A DNA stretch of 64,000 nt, from positions 323,882 to 387,881 of the forward strand of contig NZ_NHSH01000057.1 of assembly GCF_016653315.1 (NCBI RefSeq), given 5' to 3'. The notes beneath the pieces were generated by a model. That model saw nothing but the letters and a program-made list of their open reading frames with translations. It was not told where the DNA came from and did no database searches. Source of the DNA: Halochromatium roseum. GTDB taxonomy: Bacteria > Pseudomonadota > Gammaproteobacteria > Chromatiales > Chromatiaceae. The first letter of the stretch is position 1, and each line of letters starts with the position of its first letter. Below are positions 45,743 to 54,563 of the stretch, piece after piece. A program made the position numbers and the translations under genes.

Positions 45743-45784
45743 ATGAGAAAAATCATGAGAACAATTATGAGAACGATTGCATGA
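45743..45784 (+). CDS. Leader ORF made of three repeats, coupled to fumarase start
   Basis: The 36 bases at 45743-45778 are three tandem 12-base units (ATGAGAAAAATC, ATGAGAACAATT, ATGAGAACGATT). Read from the first ATG they encode MRKIMRTIMRTIA. The stop TGA (45782-45784) overlaps the fumarase ATG (45781) in the arrangement ATGA, as in translationally coupled genes. No strong Shine-Dalgarno precedes the leader, so its translation is unproven; the repeats might instead be a slippage product whose GAGAA segments help ribosome binding. Confidence 0.35.
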   Translation: MRKIMRTIMRTIA

Positions 45785-47304
45785 GCCACATCCGCGAAGA
45801 CGACCTTATCAGCAGCATCGCCGACGCGTTGCAATACATCTCCTACTACCATCCGCCGGACTATATCCGCGCGCTGAGCGCGGCCTATGAGGCCGAGGAA
45901 TCGCCCGCGGCGAAATCGGCGATGGCCCAGATCCTGATCAACTCCAGGCTTTGCGCCGAGGGCCATCGGCCGATCTGCCAGGATACCGGCATCGTCATCG
46001 CCTTCTTCAAGGTTGGCATGGCGCTGCGCTGGGAGACCAACCGCAGCCTGCAGGAACTGGTCGATGAGGGGGTGCGCCGCGCCTATACACATCCGGATAA
46101 CATCCTGCGCGCCTCGATCGTCGACCCGCCCATCGGCGCGCGTCGTAACACCGGCGACAATACCCCGGCCATCGTTCACACCGAGCTGGTCCCAGGCGAT
46201 AAGCTCGAGGTGCGTCTGGCGGCCAAGGGCGGCGGCTCCGAGAACAAGTCCCGCTTCGCGATCTTGAACCCGAGCGCCAGTGTCGTCGATTGGGTGCTCG
46301 AGCAAGTTCCGAGCATGGGCGCCGGCTGGTGTCCGCCCGGCATCCTCGGGCTCGGCATCGGCGGCTCCGCCGAGAAGGCCATGCAGATGGCCAAGGCCGC
46401 GCTCGCCGAGCCGATCGACATCCATGAGCTTAGGGCACGCGGACCGGCGAACGCCATTGAGGAGATGCGCCTCGAGCTGTTTGAGAAGGTCAACGCCCTC
46501 GGCATCGGTGCCCAGGGCCTCGGTGGTCTCACCACCGTGCTCGATGTGCAGATCAAGACCTTTCCGACCCACGCCGCTTCGTTGCCGGTCGCGCTGATCC
46601 CGAACTGCGCCGCCACCCGCCACTGCCATTTCACCCTCGACGGCTCCGGCCCTGCTCAGCTCGAGCCACCCGCACTCGACAGCTGGCCTAAGATCGCCTG
46701 GGACCCCGCCGCAGGCGCCCGCCGGGTTGATCTCAACCGCATTACGCGCGAGCAGATCGCCAGCTGGCAACCCGGTGAGCGTCTGCTGCTCTCCGGCAAG
46801 CTGCTAACCGGCCGCGATGCCGCCCACAAGCGCATCGTCGACCTGCTCAACCGCGGCGAGCCCTTACCCGAGGGCGTCGACCTGAGCAATCGCTTCCTCT
46901 ACTATGTCGGCCCTGTCGACCCGGTGCGTGAGGAGGTCGTTGGTCCTGCCGGGCCGACCACCGCCACCCGCATGGATCGTTTCACCGACCAGATCCTCGA
47001 GCAGACCGGCCTGATCGGCATGATCGGCAAGGCCGAGCGCGGACCCGCGGCGATCGACGCCATCCGTCGCCACCGCGCGGTCTATCTGATCGCCATCGGT
47101 GGTGCCGCCTACCTGGTCTCGAAGGCGATCAAGTCGTCACGGCTGGTCGCCTTCGAGGACCTCGGCATGGAAGCGATCCGCGAATTCGAGGTCGAAGACA
47201 TGCCGGTCACCGTCGCCGTTGACAGCCGCGGTGTCTCGGTCCACGAGACCGGCCCGCAGCAATGGCGCTCGCGGATTGCCGAGATCCCGATTAAGGTTGA
47301 GTAA
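45781..47304 (+). CDS. Class I (Fe-S) fumarate hydratase
   Basis: A 507-residue oxygen-sensitive fumarase interconverting fumarate and malate. The N-terminal alpha part contains RPICQDTGIVIAFFKVGM, RRNTGDNTPAIVHTELVPGD and KGGGSENKSRF; the beta part near the C-terminus contains KLLTGRDAAHKRIVDLL and FLYYVGPVDPVREEVVGPAG, then TTATRMDRFTDQILEQTGLI. Alpha and beta modules are fused in one chain as in E. coli FumA/B. The cluster cysteines are in the QDTG-proximal, GWCPPG and N-C-A-A-T-R-H contexts. Confidence 0.93.
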   Translation: MSHIREDDLISSIADALQYISYYHPPDYIRALSAAYEAEESPAAKSAMAQILINSRLCAEGHRPICQDTGIVIAFFKVGMALRWETNRSLQELVDEGVRRAYTHPDNILRASIVDPPIGARRNTGDNTPAIVHTELVPGDKLEVRLAAKGGGSENKSRFAILNPSASVVDWVLEQVPSMGAGWCPPGILGLGIGGSAEKAMQMAKAALAEPIDIHELRARGPANAIEEMRLELFEKVNALGIGAQGLGGLTTVLDVQIKTFPTHAASLPVALIPNCAATRHCHFTLDGSGPAQLEPPALDSWPKIAWDPAAGARRVDLNRITREQIASWQPGERLLLSGKLLTGRDAAHKRIVDLLNRGEPLPEGVDLSNRFLYYVGPVDPVREEVVGPAGPTTATRMDRFTDQILEQTGLIGMIGKAERGPAAIDAIRRHRAVYLIAIGGAAYLVSKAIKSSRLVAFEDLGMEAIREFEVEDMPVTVAVDSRGVSVHETGPQQWRSRIAEIPIKVE

Positions 47305-47306
47305 GT

Positions 47307-47330
47307 TCGACGACATCGTTTCGTCGTCGA
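47307..47330. repeat. Perfect hairpin between fumarase and oxidoreductase genes
   Basis: TCGACGAC and GTCGTCGA, separated by 8 bases, form a perfect 8-base-pair stem just after the fumarase stop. There is no T-run. It may stabilise or attenuate the shared transcript with the gene starting at 47372. Confidence 0.4.
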
Positions 47331-47371
47331 GGCCGCATGATCCAGCAGCAGCCAAACGATAGGAGCTCCAG

Positions 47372-48361
47372 TTGACACAGCAACAGGCCTTCCGGATTCA
47401 TCAGGACGACGACGGGCATCGCGCCGGCGTTGAAGCGGTCGCGATCGCGCAACCGACGCAGGGCGAGGTCCTAGTGCGGGTGAGCGCCTCTGGCGTCAAC
47501 TATAAAGACGCCCTCGCCGGCACTGGAAAAGGCAAGGTGATCAAGCGTTTCCCGATCACCGGCGGCATCGATGCCGCGGGCATCGTCGAGCAGTCCGAGC
47601 ATCCCTGCTGGAAACCCGGCGATGCCGTCATCGCCACCGGCTTTGGCATGGCCTTCGACCAGGACGGCGGCTACGCCGAGACCCTCTGTGTCCCCGGCGA
47701 CTGGCTCGCGCCGATGCCGCAGGGGCTCGACCCGCGCCAGGCGATGATCCTCGGCACCGCTGGTTTCACCGCGGCATTGGCCGTACATCGCTTGCTGGTC
47801 AACGGTCAGCATCCCGGACTCGGCCCGATCCTGGTCACCGGCGCCAGCGGTGGCGTTGGCAGCATCGCCATCAACATCCTCGCCAGGCTTGGCTTCGAGG
47901 TCGTCGCCGTCTCCAACAAACAGGCACTGCACGACTGGCTCACCCAACTTGGCGCCAGCCGCATCATTGGCCGTGATGAGCTTCCCGGCGGTGACCGTCC
48001 GCTCGAGAAGGCGGTCTGGGGTGGCGCCGTCGATAATGTCGGTGGGTCGATGCTCGCGCAGATCACGCGCACCCTGGCCCCCAACGGCAACATTGCCAGC
48101 ATCGGTCTCGCCGGCGGCACCACACTCGAGACCACGGTCATGCCCTTTATCCTGCGCGGGATCGGCCTACTCGGCTGCAACTCGGTCGATGTCCCCTTCC
48201 CGCTGCGCGCTGACCTCTGGCGCCGCCTGGCGACTGACTGGCGGCCCAGCGATCTTGAAGCCTTGGTCAGCGACCAGGTCGATCTGCATGGCTTGCCCGC
48301 GGTGTTCGAGTCTATGCTCGCTGGCAAGACCCATGGTCGCGTCCTGGTCACGCCAGAATAG
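47372..48361 (+). CDS. acuI: YhdH/AcuI-type NADPH acrylyl-CoA reductase
   Basis: A 329-residue medium-chain reductase of the YhdH/YhfP family; in Rhodobacter and E. coli the close relatives reduce acryloyl-CoA to propionyl-CoA. Markers: VSASGVNYKDALAGTGKGKV near residue 33, ITGGIDAAGIVE, LGTAGFTAALAVHRL, and the nucleotide fold VTGASGGVGSIAINILARLG. The start is a TTG at 47372, chosen because AGGAG precedes it by 6 bases and it begins the conserved sequence. Substrate is inferred from family. Confidence 0.85.
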   Translation: MTQQQAFRIHQDDDGHRAGVEAVAIAQPTQGEVLVRVSASGVNYKDALAGTGKGKVIKRFPITGGIDAAGIVEQSEHPCWKPGDAVIATGFGMAFDQDGGYAETLCVPGDWLAPMPQGLDPRQAMILGTAGFTAALAVHRLLVNGQHPGLGPILVTGASGGVGSIAINILARLGFEVVAVSNKQALHDWLTQLGASRIIGRDELPGGDRPLEKAVWGGAVDNVGGSMLAQITRTLAPNGNIASIGLAGGTTLETTVMPFILRGIGLLGCNSVDVPFPLRADLWRRLATDWRPSDLEALVSDQVDLHGLPAVFESMLAGKTHGRVLVTPE

Positions 48362-48454
48362 CGTCCAAGATACTCGGTCCGGTTGCCGACCTTGACCGCG
48401 TCTCCGTCAGGCGCCGACATCATCCATCAAATCGAACAGACAAAGTACCCGAAC

Positions 48455-48766
48455 GTGCCCCAAAAAATCCCCATCACTGATCACCAACGCCGCTGGCTCA
48501 AGAAGCAAGCCCATCATCTCAAGCCCGTCGTCCTGCTCGGTGCCGCAGGCCTCAGCGACGCCGTGCTCGCCGAGATCGAGCTTGCGCTTGAGCATCATGA
48601 GCTGATCAAGGTCAAGGTGCCCGGCGGCGACCATGACGAGCGCGACGCCATCGTCGACGCCATCGCCGAGCGCGCCCAAGCCGATCTCGTGCAACGCATC
48701 GGCAACACCGCCAGCTACTTCCGCGCCAACCCCGAGCGTCGCGAACGCATCCTGCTGCCGCTCTGA
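48455..48766 (+). CDS. yhbY: YhbY RNA-binding protein
   Basis: A 103-residue CRS1/YhbY-domain protein that binds pre-50S ribosomal RNA. The core LKKQAHHLKPVVLLGAAGLS, then AEIELALEHHELIKVKVPGG, is diagnostic. I start at the GTG at 48455 (PQKIPITDHQRRWLKKQAHH follows) because this gives the usual length; the frame stays open 24 codons further upstream. Confidence 0.92.
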   Translation: MPQKIPITDHQRRWLKKQAHHLKPVVLLGAAGLSDAVLAEIELALEHHELIKVKVPGGDHDERDAIVDAIAERAQADLVQRIGNTASYFRANPERRERILLPL

Positions 48767-48873
48767 ACATGACCGCTCCAGCGAATCAGGATGCAACGAC
48801 AACCGACACCGATGGAACAGGCGCCGCGCCTCCAGTCAGCGCGCTGAATCGACAATCAATGGAATCATGCCAA

Positions 48874-49332
48874 ATGCAACAACAGACAACGAAGCCAGTC
48901 GCGCCGCGCCCAGCCGCCCTGCTCATGAGCATGCTCATCGGCGGCAGCACACTCCTAGGCTGCGCCAACCCAGGCGAAGACGTTCGCGTGCGACTCTGTA
49001 AAGACCTGGTCGTCGGGCAGTTAGGGACCAGTCAGCTGACCTGGACCCAGGTCAGCACCCGCACTCCCGGCTATAGCGACGCCACCGTGAACCTGCGTTG
49101 GTCAGCGGCAGCAGGCGACGGCAGCGCCAGCTGTGCCTATCGCTACAACGCCGTTGACGACACCGCGCAACAGCTGGCTGACCCGCTCAGCGCCTACGCC
49201 ACCTCGCCGAGCCAGGTCGTCATCAACGGCGCAGCCCTGAGCGGACAAGCCCTTGCGACTGCCATTGCCCAGGCAATGCAACGACAAGGTCGCGAGCTGA
49301 TCGACGCAGCAGGCAAGGCAATCGGGCAGTAA
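48874..49332 (+). CDS. Small lipoprotein, unknown function
   Basis: From the ATG at 48874 the product is 152 residues with a lipoprotein signal: PRPAALLMSMLIGGSTLLGC ends in the lipobox cysteine (about residue 30). The mature part starts ANPGEDVRVRLCKDLVVGQL and contains a second cysteine pair region (SASCAYRYNAVDDTAQQLAD) and a C-terminal helix (ALATAIAQAMQRQGRELIDA). No family is recognised. The frame is open back to 48769, but only the shorter start makes sense of the signal peptide. It probably resides in the outer membrane. Confidence 0.6.
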   Translation: MQQQTTKPVAPRPAALLMSMLIGGSTLLGCANPGEDVRVRLCKDLVVGQLGTSQLTWTQVSTRTPGYSDATVNLRWSAAAGDGSASCAYRYNAVDDTAQQLADPLSAYATSPSQVVINGAALSGQALATAIAQAMQRQGRELIDAAGKAIGQ

Positions 49333-49384
49333 GACGGCTTGCCGAACATGCGCTAAGGCGAAGCGCCCTTACTCGAGAGTAACG

Positions 49385-50128
49385 TCAATTGTCCCTACGG
49401 CCGATGAAGCGATAGTAAGGCACCCGCAAGCCAGGCAGATAGGGAACCGGCGCCATCGCCTCGGTCAAGCGATGATCGGGCAGAGATTGGCGCAGATAGG
49501 CCAACCGCTCGGACTCCAGATGCACGCCGTCGTGGCGGAACCAGCGCGGCCAGAACGCCCGCGTTAATGGTGAGTGGCGCACCAGGCCAGGCGCTGGCTC
49601 TGGCGCTGAAACGTAAAAGTCGACGACACCGAGATGACCACCTGGCTTCAGCATCGCGATCGCGTTGTCGATCGCCGCGCGCCAGTCCGGAATCATGGTC
49701 AGTGAATAGGCCAGATAGACCGTATCCACCGGCGCCTCGGGCTGCCAGCGGCAGGCATCGGCCTCATAGATCTGGACATTTGCCATGGCTGCGGTCCGCC
49801 GCCGCGCTTCGCTGACCAAGGATGGGCATAGATCGACCGCATCGATCCGTGCCAGCGCCGCGAGTCGGTCACCGAAGAACAGCAGATTGCGCCCAGTGCC
49901 CGCCCCGAGTTCGACCAGATGACCGCCGGCCGGAACCGCCTGCGCCTCAATGAGATCGGCCACCAGCTCGCCCCGCCCATGCAGCAGGCGCTCGCGAAAG
50001 GCATCGTAGCGACCCGCTTGCGGCGCATAGAAGGCCTCCAGTCGCTCGGCATGAGAGCCGGCGCGCGGCTGCCCGCGCAACAGCGCCAGCAGCACCTTCA
50101 GCTCCGCGGTGACGGCAGCAACCGCCAT
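49385..50128 (-). CDS. btaB: BtaB-type SAM methyltransferase for betaine lipid
   Basis: A 247-residue class I methyltransferase with LVELGAGTGRNLLFFGDRLA near residue 70, DAVDLCPSLVSEARRR and VDTVYLAYSLTMIPDW. In bacteria BtaB N-methylates diacylglyceryl-homoserine to the betaine lipid DGTS. The assignment rests on its pairing, two bases behind a clear BtaA, and on the general fold; the motif ending HLGVVDFYVSAPEP is also found in BtaB proteins. Confidence 0.8.
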   Translation of the reverse strand: MAVAAVTAELKVLLALLRGQPRAGSHAERLEAFYAPQAGRYDAFRERLLHGRGELVADLIEAQAVPAGGHLVELGAGTGRNLLFFGDRLAALARIDAVDLCPSLVSEARRRTAAMANVQIYEADACRWQPEAPVDTVYLAYSLTMIPDWRAAIDNAIAMLKPGGHLGVVDFYVSAPEPAPGLVRHSPLTRAFWPRWFRHDGVHLESERLAYLRQSLPDHRLTEAMAPVPYLPGLRVPYYRFIGRRDN

Positions 50129-50130
50129 GC

Positions 50131-51333
50131 TCAGACCGCCAGGTCAGCGATATGGAAGCCGGCATAGGTGTGCACCCGATCCAACGGCTGCAGCTGCGCC
50201 GCCAGTTCGGGATGAAACTGCAGACAATCACGCAAACGCCCGCGCTCGGGACTCACCTCAAGCGCCTCTAAGTAGCTCGGCGCGGCATGCGCGCTGCGGA
50301 AGATGATGCGCGCATCGGCGCGCGCGCGCTCAAGGATCAGGGCCCATTCCTCGGCCAAGGCCTGAGGCGCATAGCTGCTCATCCAGTCCATGTGGTCGAG
50401 AAGCACATACTTCGAGAAACGCTGCCGGGTGCTGGCGAGGAGCTCTGAGACCGTCGAGGTATGCAGCTCGATACAGTCGGCCCTGCCCTGCTTCAGCGCG
50501 GTGAAGTTATCTGGCTTCAGGTATTCCGGGCAACAGTCTGGCGTATAGCGACCGTTCACATAGACCGCCCAGAAATAGTTGGTCCAGACTGGCAGTTGCC
50601 GGAACACGTAGTCGATCGACTCGCGCACAAAGCCGGCGACACCACGCTCATGCTGCTCCTGCACCTCCTTGCGCTGCGGATGCGGCACACCGAGCATGCT
50701 CATGGTCAGCTGTCTGGAGAGCGTCCAGTTGATGGTCGGCGACCAGATCAGCGGCTGCACCCGAGTGTCATAGACGTGGCGCTGATCGTCGAGCGAGCGC
50801 GTTTCGAACAGCTCGCAGATGCTCGCCGCGAGCCTTGGCCGCACCCGCAGATAGGCGTGGAAGCTCTTCGCAACGACGCCCGACAGACCATGGAAATAGA
50901 AGCTGCCGCGCGGATGGCCAAACCAGCGCACACGCTTGTCCCAGAACGACTGCGCGAACGGGCTCAGCTCAGCGCGTAGCTCAGCCCGGTAGAGGCGCTC
51001 GAAACCGGGGTGGTGGCCATGGCCAAAGGCGGCGAAGAAGTCGTCGAACTCGAGCCGCCGAATGCCTGCCAGCTTCAGCTCCAGCAGCGCATTCTGGCGC
51101 GGATTGGCGTCGACCGCATGAATCGCGGCTGGTCCTACCAAGGCATAGTCGAGCACATTACATCCGGCACTGGTGATCACCAGGATACGGTCATCAGGGC
51201 CGATGTTGAGCACCAAACGATCGACGGCAGGGTCTTCCCAGCAGGTGTTGTAGACCAGTGCGCGCGAATAGATGGCGTCGAACACCTTCTGATCAAAACG
51301 ATCGGCGAGGCTGGGTTTGGTCGTCACGAGCAT
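50131..51333 (-). CDS. btaA: BtaA-type diacylglycerol 3-amino-3-carboxypropyl transferase (DUF3419)
   Basis: A 400-residue DUF3419 protein that transfers the aminocarboxypropyl group of SAM to diacylglycerol, the first step of DGTS betaine-lipid synthesis. Markers: YSRALVYNTCWEDPAVDRLV near residue 24, ILVITSAGCNVLDYALVGPA with IHAVDANPRQNALLELKLAG, and LDHMDWMSSYAPQALAEEW near 325. The start is at 51333 with a GAGG ahead; a longer frame reaches 51516 but shows no similarity. Betaine lipids usually replace phospholipids when phosphate is short. Confidence 0.88.
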   Translation of the reverse strand: MLVTTKPSLADRFDQKVFDAIYSRALVYNTCWEDPAVDRLVLNIGPDDRILVITSAGCNVLDYALVGPAAIHAVDANPRQNALLELKLAGIRRLEFDDFFAAFGHGHHPGFERLYRAELRAELSPFAQSFWDKRVRWFGHPRGSFYFHGLSGVVAKSFHAYLRVRPRLAASICELFETRSLDDQRHVYDTRVQPLIWSPTINWTLSRQLTMSMLGVPHPQRKEVQEQHERGVAGFVRESIDYVFRQLPVWTNYFWAVYVNGRYTPDCCPEYLKPDNFTALKQGRADCIELHTSTVSELLASTRQRFSKYVLLDHMDWMSSYAPQALAEEWALILERARADARIIFRSAHAAPSYLEALEVSPERGRLRDCLQFHPELAAQLQPLDRVHTYAGFHIADLAV

Positions 51334-51490
51334 GGCAGGGTCGCCTCGGTGGCAATGAAGCCGAACAAGATTATCAAGCCAAGGTGACGATACCGTTGCA
51401 GCCTCAAGACGATGCGATTGCAGTCGCTTGGCAGGCCAGCGTCGAAATGCTGCTCGAGTCCGATCAGCAAGACTGCCCGCCACTTCGCTT

Positions 51491-52978
51491 CTAATCAGCG
51501 CGCTGAAGGCGCCCATAGAGCGTGATCAGATGCTTGATCCGCTGCGCGAGCTGCGCATCGAGCTGATCCCACTGAAAGCGCCAACGCCAGTTACCCGTCG
51601 GCACCCCAGGCCGGTTCATCCGATGATCGCCATCAAGCCCCATCAGATCCTGCATCGGCACCACCGCCAGGTCAGACCGCGAGGCAAAAGCGGCGCGGGT
51701 CATCGGCCATGGCATCGGCTCCTGAGAATGCCCGAGGTAGTCATCGACATGCTGACGCAGACCCTCATCAAGGGCTTCATACCAACCTAATGAGGTGTCG
51801 TTATCGTGAGTCCCGGTGTAGCAGACTGAATCGCGCCCGTGATGGAAGGGCAGATAAGGGTTGGCAGCCCCCCCTTCGAAGGCGAACTGGAGCACCTTCA
51901 TGCCGGGCATCCGGTACCGTCGCCTCAAGGCATCGACCTCATCGGTGATCACCCCAAGGTCCTCGGCAATCAGCGGCAAGACCCCAAATTCGTCTCGCAA
52001 GCGCATGAACAGCGCATCGCCCTTCGCCTTGACCCAGGTTCCGTTCATCGCCGTCTCTTCCTCGGCGGGCACCTCCCAGTAGGCCTCAAAGCCGCGGAAA
52101 TGATCGATGCGGATCATGTCGAACAAGCGCAGCTGAGTGCGCATCCGATCCAGCCAGAAGCGAAAGCCGTTCTTCTCCAGCTGCTCCCAGCGATAGAGCG
52201 GGTTGCCCCAACGCTGGCCAGTTGCCGAGAAGTAATCCGGTGGCACGCCGGCGACCACGCGGCAGGTGCCGTCGGCATTAAGGTCAAAGTCCCCTGGACG
52301 GGCCCAGACCTCGGCGCTGTCATGGGCAACAAAGATCGGCATGTCACCAAATAGACGCACCCCGCGCTCATTCGCGTGCGCGCGCAGCGCGTCCCATTGG
52401 CGAAAGAAGACGAACTGCTCGAAACGGATGTAATCGATGGTCTTTCCCAGCCGCCGACGGGCTTGGCCAAGGCTTCGTCCGTCGCGGTTACGCAGCCCTT
52501 TCGGCCATTGCCACCAAGGCGCCTCGCGCTCCTCGTGAATGGCGCGATAGAGCGCATAGTCGTCAAGCCAGAAGCGCTGCGAATCACAGAATTGGTCGAG
52601 TTCCGCGCGTTCTTCCGCGGAAGCCGCTCCCAAGAAGCCCTGATGCGCTTGACGCAGACGCTCAAGCTTGGCCGCGTCGCTATCGGCCAGGCCCCGATCA
52701 GCAGGCAGCCAACCCCGCGCCACCAACGGCTCGAGGCCGATCAGCCGCGCGCTGCCGGCATGCGCCGAGCTGGTTTGATAAGGCGAATCGCCGGCCTGCG
52801 GCGGACCGATCGGCAGCATCTGCCAGACACTGACGCCGGCATCGGCGAGGAAATTGACAAAATTAAAGGCCTCCGAGCCAAGGTCACCGCAGGGTCCCCC
52901 GCCAGGTAGCGAGGTTAGGTGCAACAAGACGCCGGCACGGCGCTGGTCGAGGCAGTCGGTCGCAGGGGCTTCGTGCAT
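51491..52978 (-). CDS. malQ: 4-alpha-glucanotransferase MalQ
   Basis: A 495-residue GH77 disproportionating enzyme for maltodextrins. RRAGVLLHLTSLPGGGPCGD opens the catalytic barrel, WQMLPIGPPQAGDSPYQTSS follows, DMIRIDHFRGFEAYWEVPAE holds the nucleophile Asp near residue 290, and IAEDLGVITDEVDALR the acid/base Glu. It is full length for the short bacterial form. It lies between btaA and glgC on the same strand and works with the GH13 enzyme and GlgB on glycogen-type glucans. Confidence 0.93.
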   Translation of the reverse strand: MHEAPATDCLDQRRAGVLLHLTSLPGGGPCGDLGSEAFNFVNFLADAGVSVWQMLPIGPPQAGDSPYQTSSAHAGSARLIGLEPLVARGWLPADRGLADSDAAKLERLRQAHQGFLGAASAEERAELDQFCDSQRFWLDDYALYRAIHEEREAPWWQWPKGLRNRDGRSLGQARRRLGKTIDYIRFEQFVFFRQWDALRAHANERGVRLFGDMPIFVAHDSAEVWARPGDFDLNADGTCRVVAGVPPDYFSATGQRWGNPLYRWEQLEKNGFRFWLDRMRTQLRLFDMIRIDHFRGFEAYWEVPAEEETAMNGTWVKAKGDALFMRLRDEFGVLPLIAEDLGVITDEVDALRRRYRMPGMKVLQFAFEGGAANPYLPFHHGRDSVCYTGTHDNDTSLGWYEALDEGLRQHVDDYLGHSQEPMPWPMTRAAFASRSDLAVVPMQDLMGLDGDHRMNRPGVPTGNWRWRFQWDQLDAQLAQRIKHLITLYGRLQRAD

Positions 52979-53083
52979 AGAAATACAGCTTGGTCGAGAT
53001 GACGAGTGTGAAGGAAACCGCTAGCGCGCCCGCCGCATCAGCTCTTATAGCCAGCAGCGACCAGCCGCGCGATAAACTTAAGG

Positions 53084-54355
53084 TCAGCGTATTCGGTTGA
53101 TGCTTTGGCCGAGCATCTCCGGTGTCACCAGGGTAACGCCACCTTCGGACACATAGAGTCCGGCCGCCATGTCCTCAGCGCGATCGCAACCGATGCGCAT
53201 GCCTTCCGGAAGCCGGCACCAGTGGTCGACGATGGCGCGACGGACCACACAACCGCGCCCGATATCCGCATTCGGTAGGATCACACTGTCCTCGACATGT
53301 GCGAACGAGTGCACCCGCACATTTGAGAACAACAGCGAGTGGCGCACCAGCGCGCCGGAGATGATGCAGCCGCCGGAGACCATCGAATCGACCGCCATAC
53401 CGCGGCGGATATCGTTATCGAAGACAAACTTGGCCGGCGGTAGCTGCTCCTGATAGGTCCAGATAGGCCACTCATCGTCATAGAGACTGAGTGGTGGGGT
53501 CACTCCGATCAGTTCCAGGTTCGCTTCCCAAAAGGCATCGATGGTGCCGACATCACGCCAGTAGGCCTGGGCGCCACTGTGCGGATCACGGAATGGATAG
53601 GTCATCACGCGATAGCGTTCGATCGCGCGCGGGATCACGTCCTTACCGAAATCATGGCTAGAACCCGGCATATCGGCGTCAGCGATGACCTGTTCAAACA
53701 GGAAATCTCGATTGAACACGTAGATGCCCATCGACGCCAATGCGATGTTGTCCCGGTCTGGCAGCGAGGGCGGATCGGCCGGCTTCTCGAGAAAGGCGCG
53801 CACACGCTGTTCATCATCGACGCTGATGACGCCAAAGCCCGAAGCCCGTTCGCGCTCGACCTCGATGCAGCCGATCGTCATATCGGCGCCGGATTCGACA
53901 TGCTGCGCGATCATCGGTCCATAGTCCATCTGGTAGATATGGTCGCCAGCCAGCACCAAAACGTACTCGGGATCGTGGCTGCGAATGATGTCTAAATTTT
54001 GAAATACCGCGTCGGCGGTACCGGCGTACCAAGCGGTTTCAGCCACCCGTTGCTGCGCCGGCCACAGCTCGACGAACTCGCCGAACTCACCGCGGAGGAA
54101 GCCCCAGCCCTTCTGAATGTGTAGGATCAGCGAATGCGCCTTGTATTGCGTCAATACCCCGATACGGCGAATTCCGGAGTTGATGCAATTCGAGAGCGGA
54201 AAGTCGACGATGCGAAACTTGCCACCGAACGGCACCGCGGGCTTCGAGCGCCATTGCGTGAGCTGACGCAACCGCGAGCCGCGACCGCCGGCCAGGATCA
54301 GCGCCAAGGTGTTTCGCGTCAGACGACTAACGAAACGTGGGTTGTCTTCCGCCAT
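53084..54355 (-). CDS. glgC: Glucose-1-phosphate adenylyltransferase GlgC
   Basis: A 423-residue ADP-glucose pyrophosphorylase, the committed step of glycogen synthesis. [20 protein letters not shown] near residue 14, [38 protein letters not shown] and the C-terminal left-handed beta-helix ([40 protein letters not shown]) are all present. The start at 54355 has a strong GGAGG six to eight bases before; an extended frame to 54496 lacks similarity. It is divergent from glgB across 208 bases that must hold both promoters. Confidence 0.93.
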   Translation of the reverse strand: MAEDNPRFVSRLTRNTLALILAGGRGSRLRQLTQWRSKPAVPFGGKFRIVDFPLSNCINSGIRRIGVLTQYKAHSLILHIQKGWGFLRGEFGEFVELWPAQQRVAETAWYAGTADAVFQNLDIIRSHDPEYVLVLAGDHIYQMDYGPMIAQHVESGADMTIGCIEVERERASGFGVISVDDEQRVRAFLEKPADPPSLPDRDNIALASMGIYVFNRDFLFEQVIADADMPGSSHDFGKDVIPRAIERYRVMTYPFRDPHSGAQAYWRDVGTIDAFWEANLELIGVTPPLSLYDDEWPIWTYQEQLPPAKFVFDNDIRRGMAVDSMVSGGCIISGALVRHSLLFSNVRVHSFAHVEDSVILPNADIGRGCVVRRAIVDHWCRLPEGMRIGCDRAEDMAAGLYVSEGGVTLVTPEMLGQSINRIR

Positions 54356-54563
54356 GCTGAACCTCCGGACGCAAGCGCCGATTCGAGGTGGATGCAAGGG
54401 GCCGACTCGACAGCCGGACCTCAGCCAACCTTGCAGAACGCGCCATCCAGCGCGGTTGACGGCAACAATACGGCTCAGCCAGTTGACGGCAACCATCCGA
54501 GCCGGTGCATTCCATCGCTATGGTAACATCGTCGGCGTAAAGAGCCTCAGGATACCGATACAC

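Noticed and set aside
45724-46770. Minus-strand frame opposite fumarase
   Set aside because: Alanine/glycine-rich shadow of a gene with strong family identity on the plus strand.
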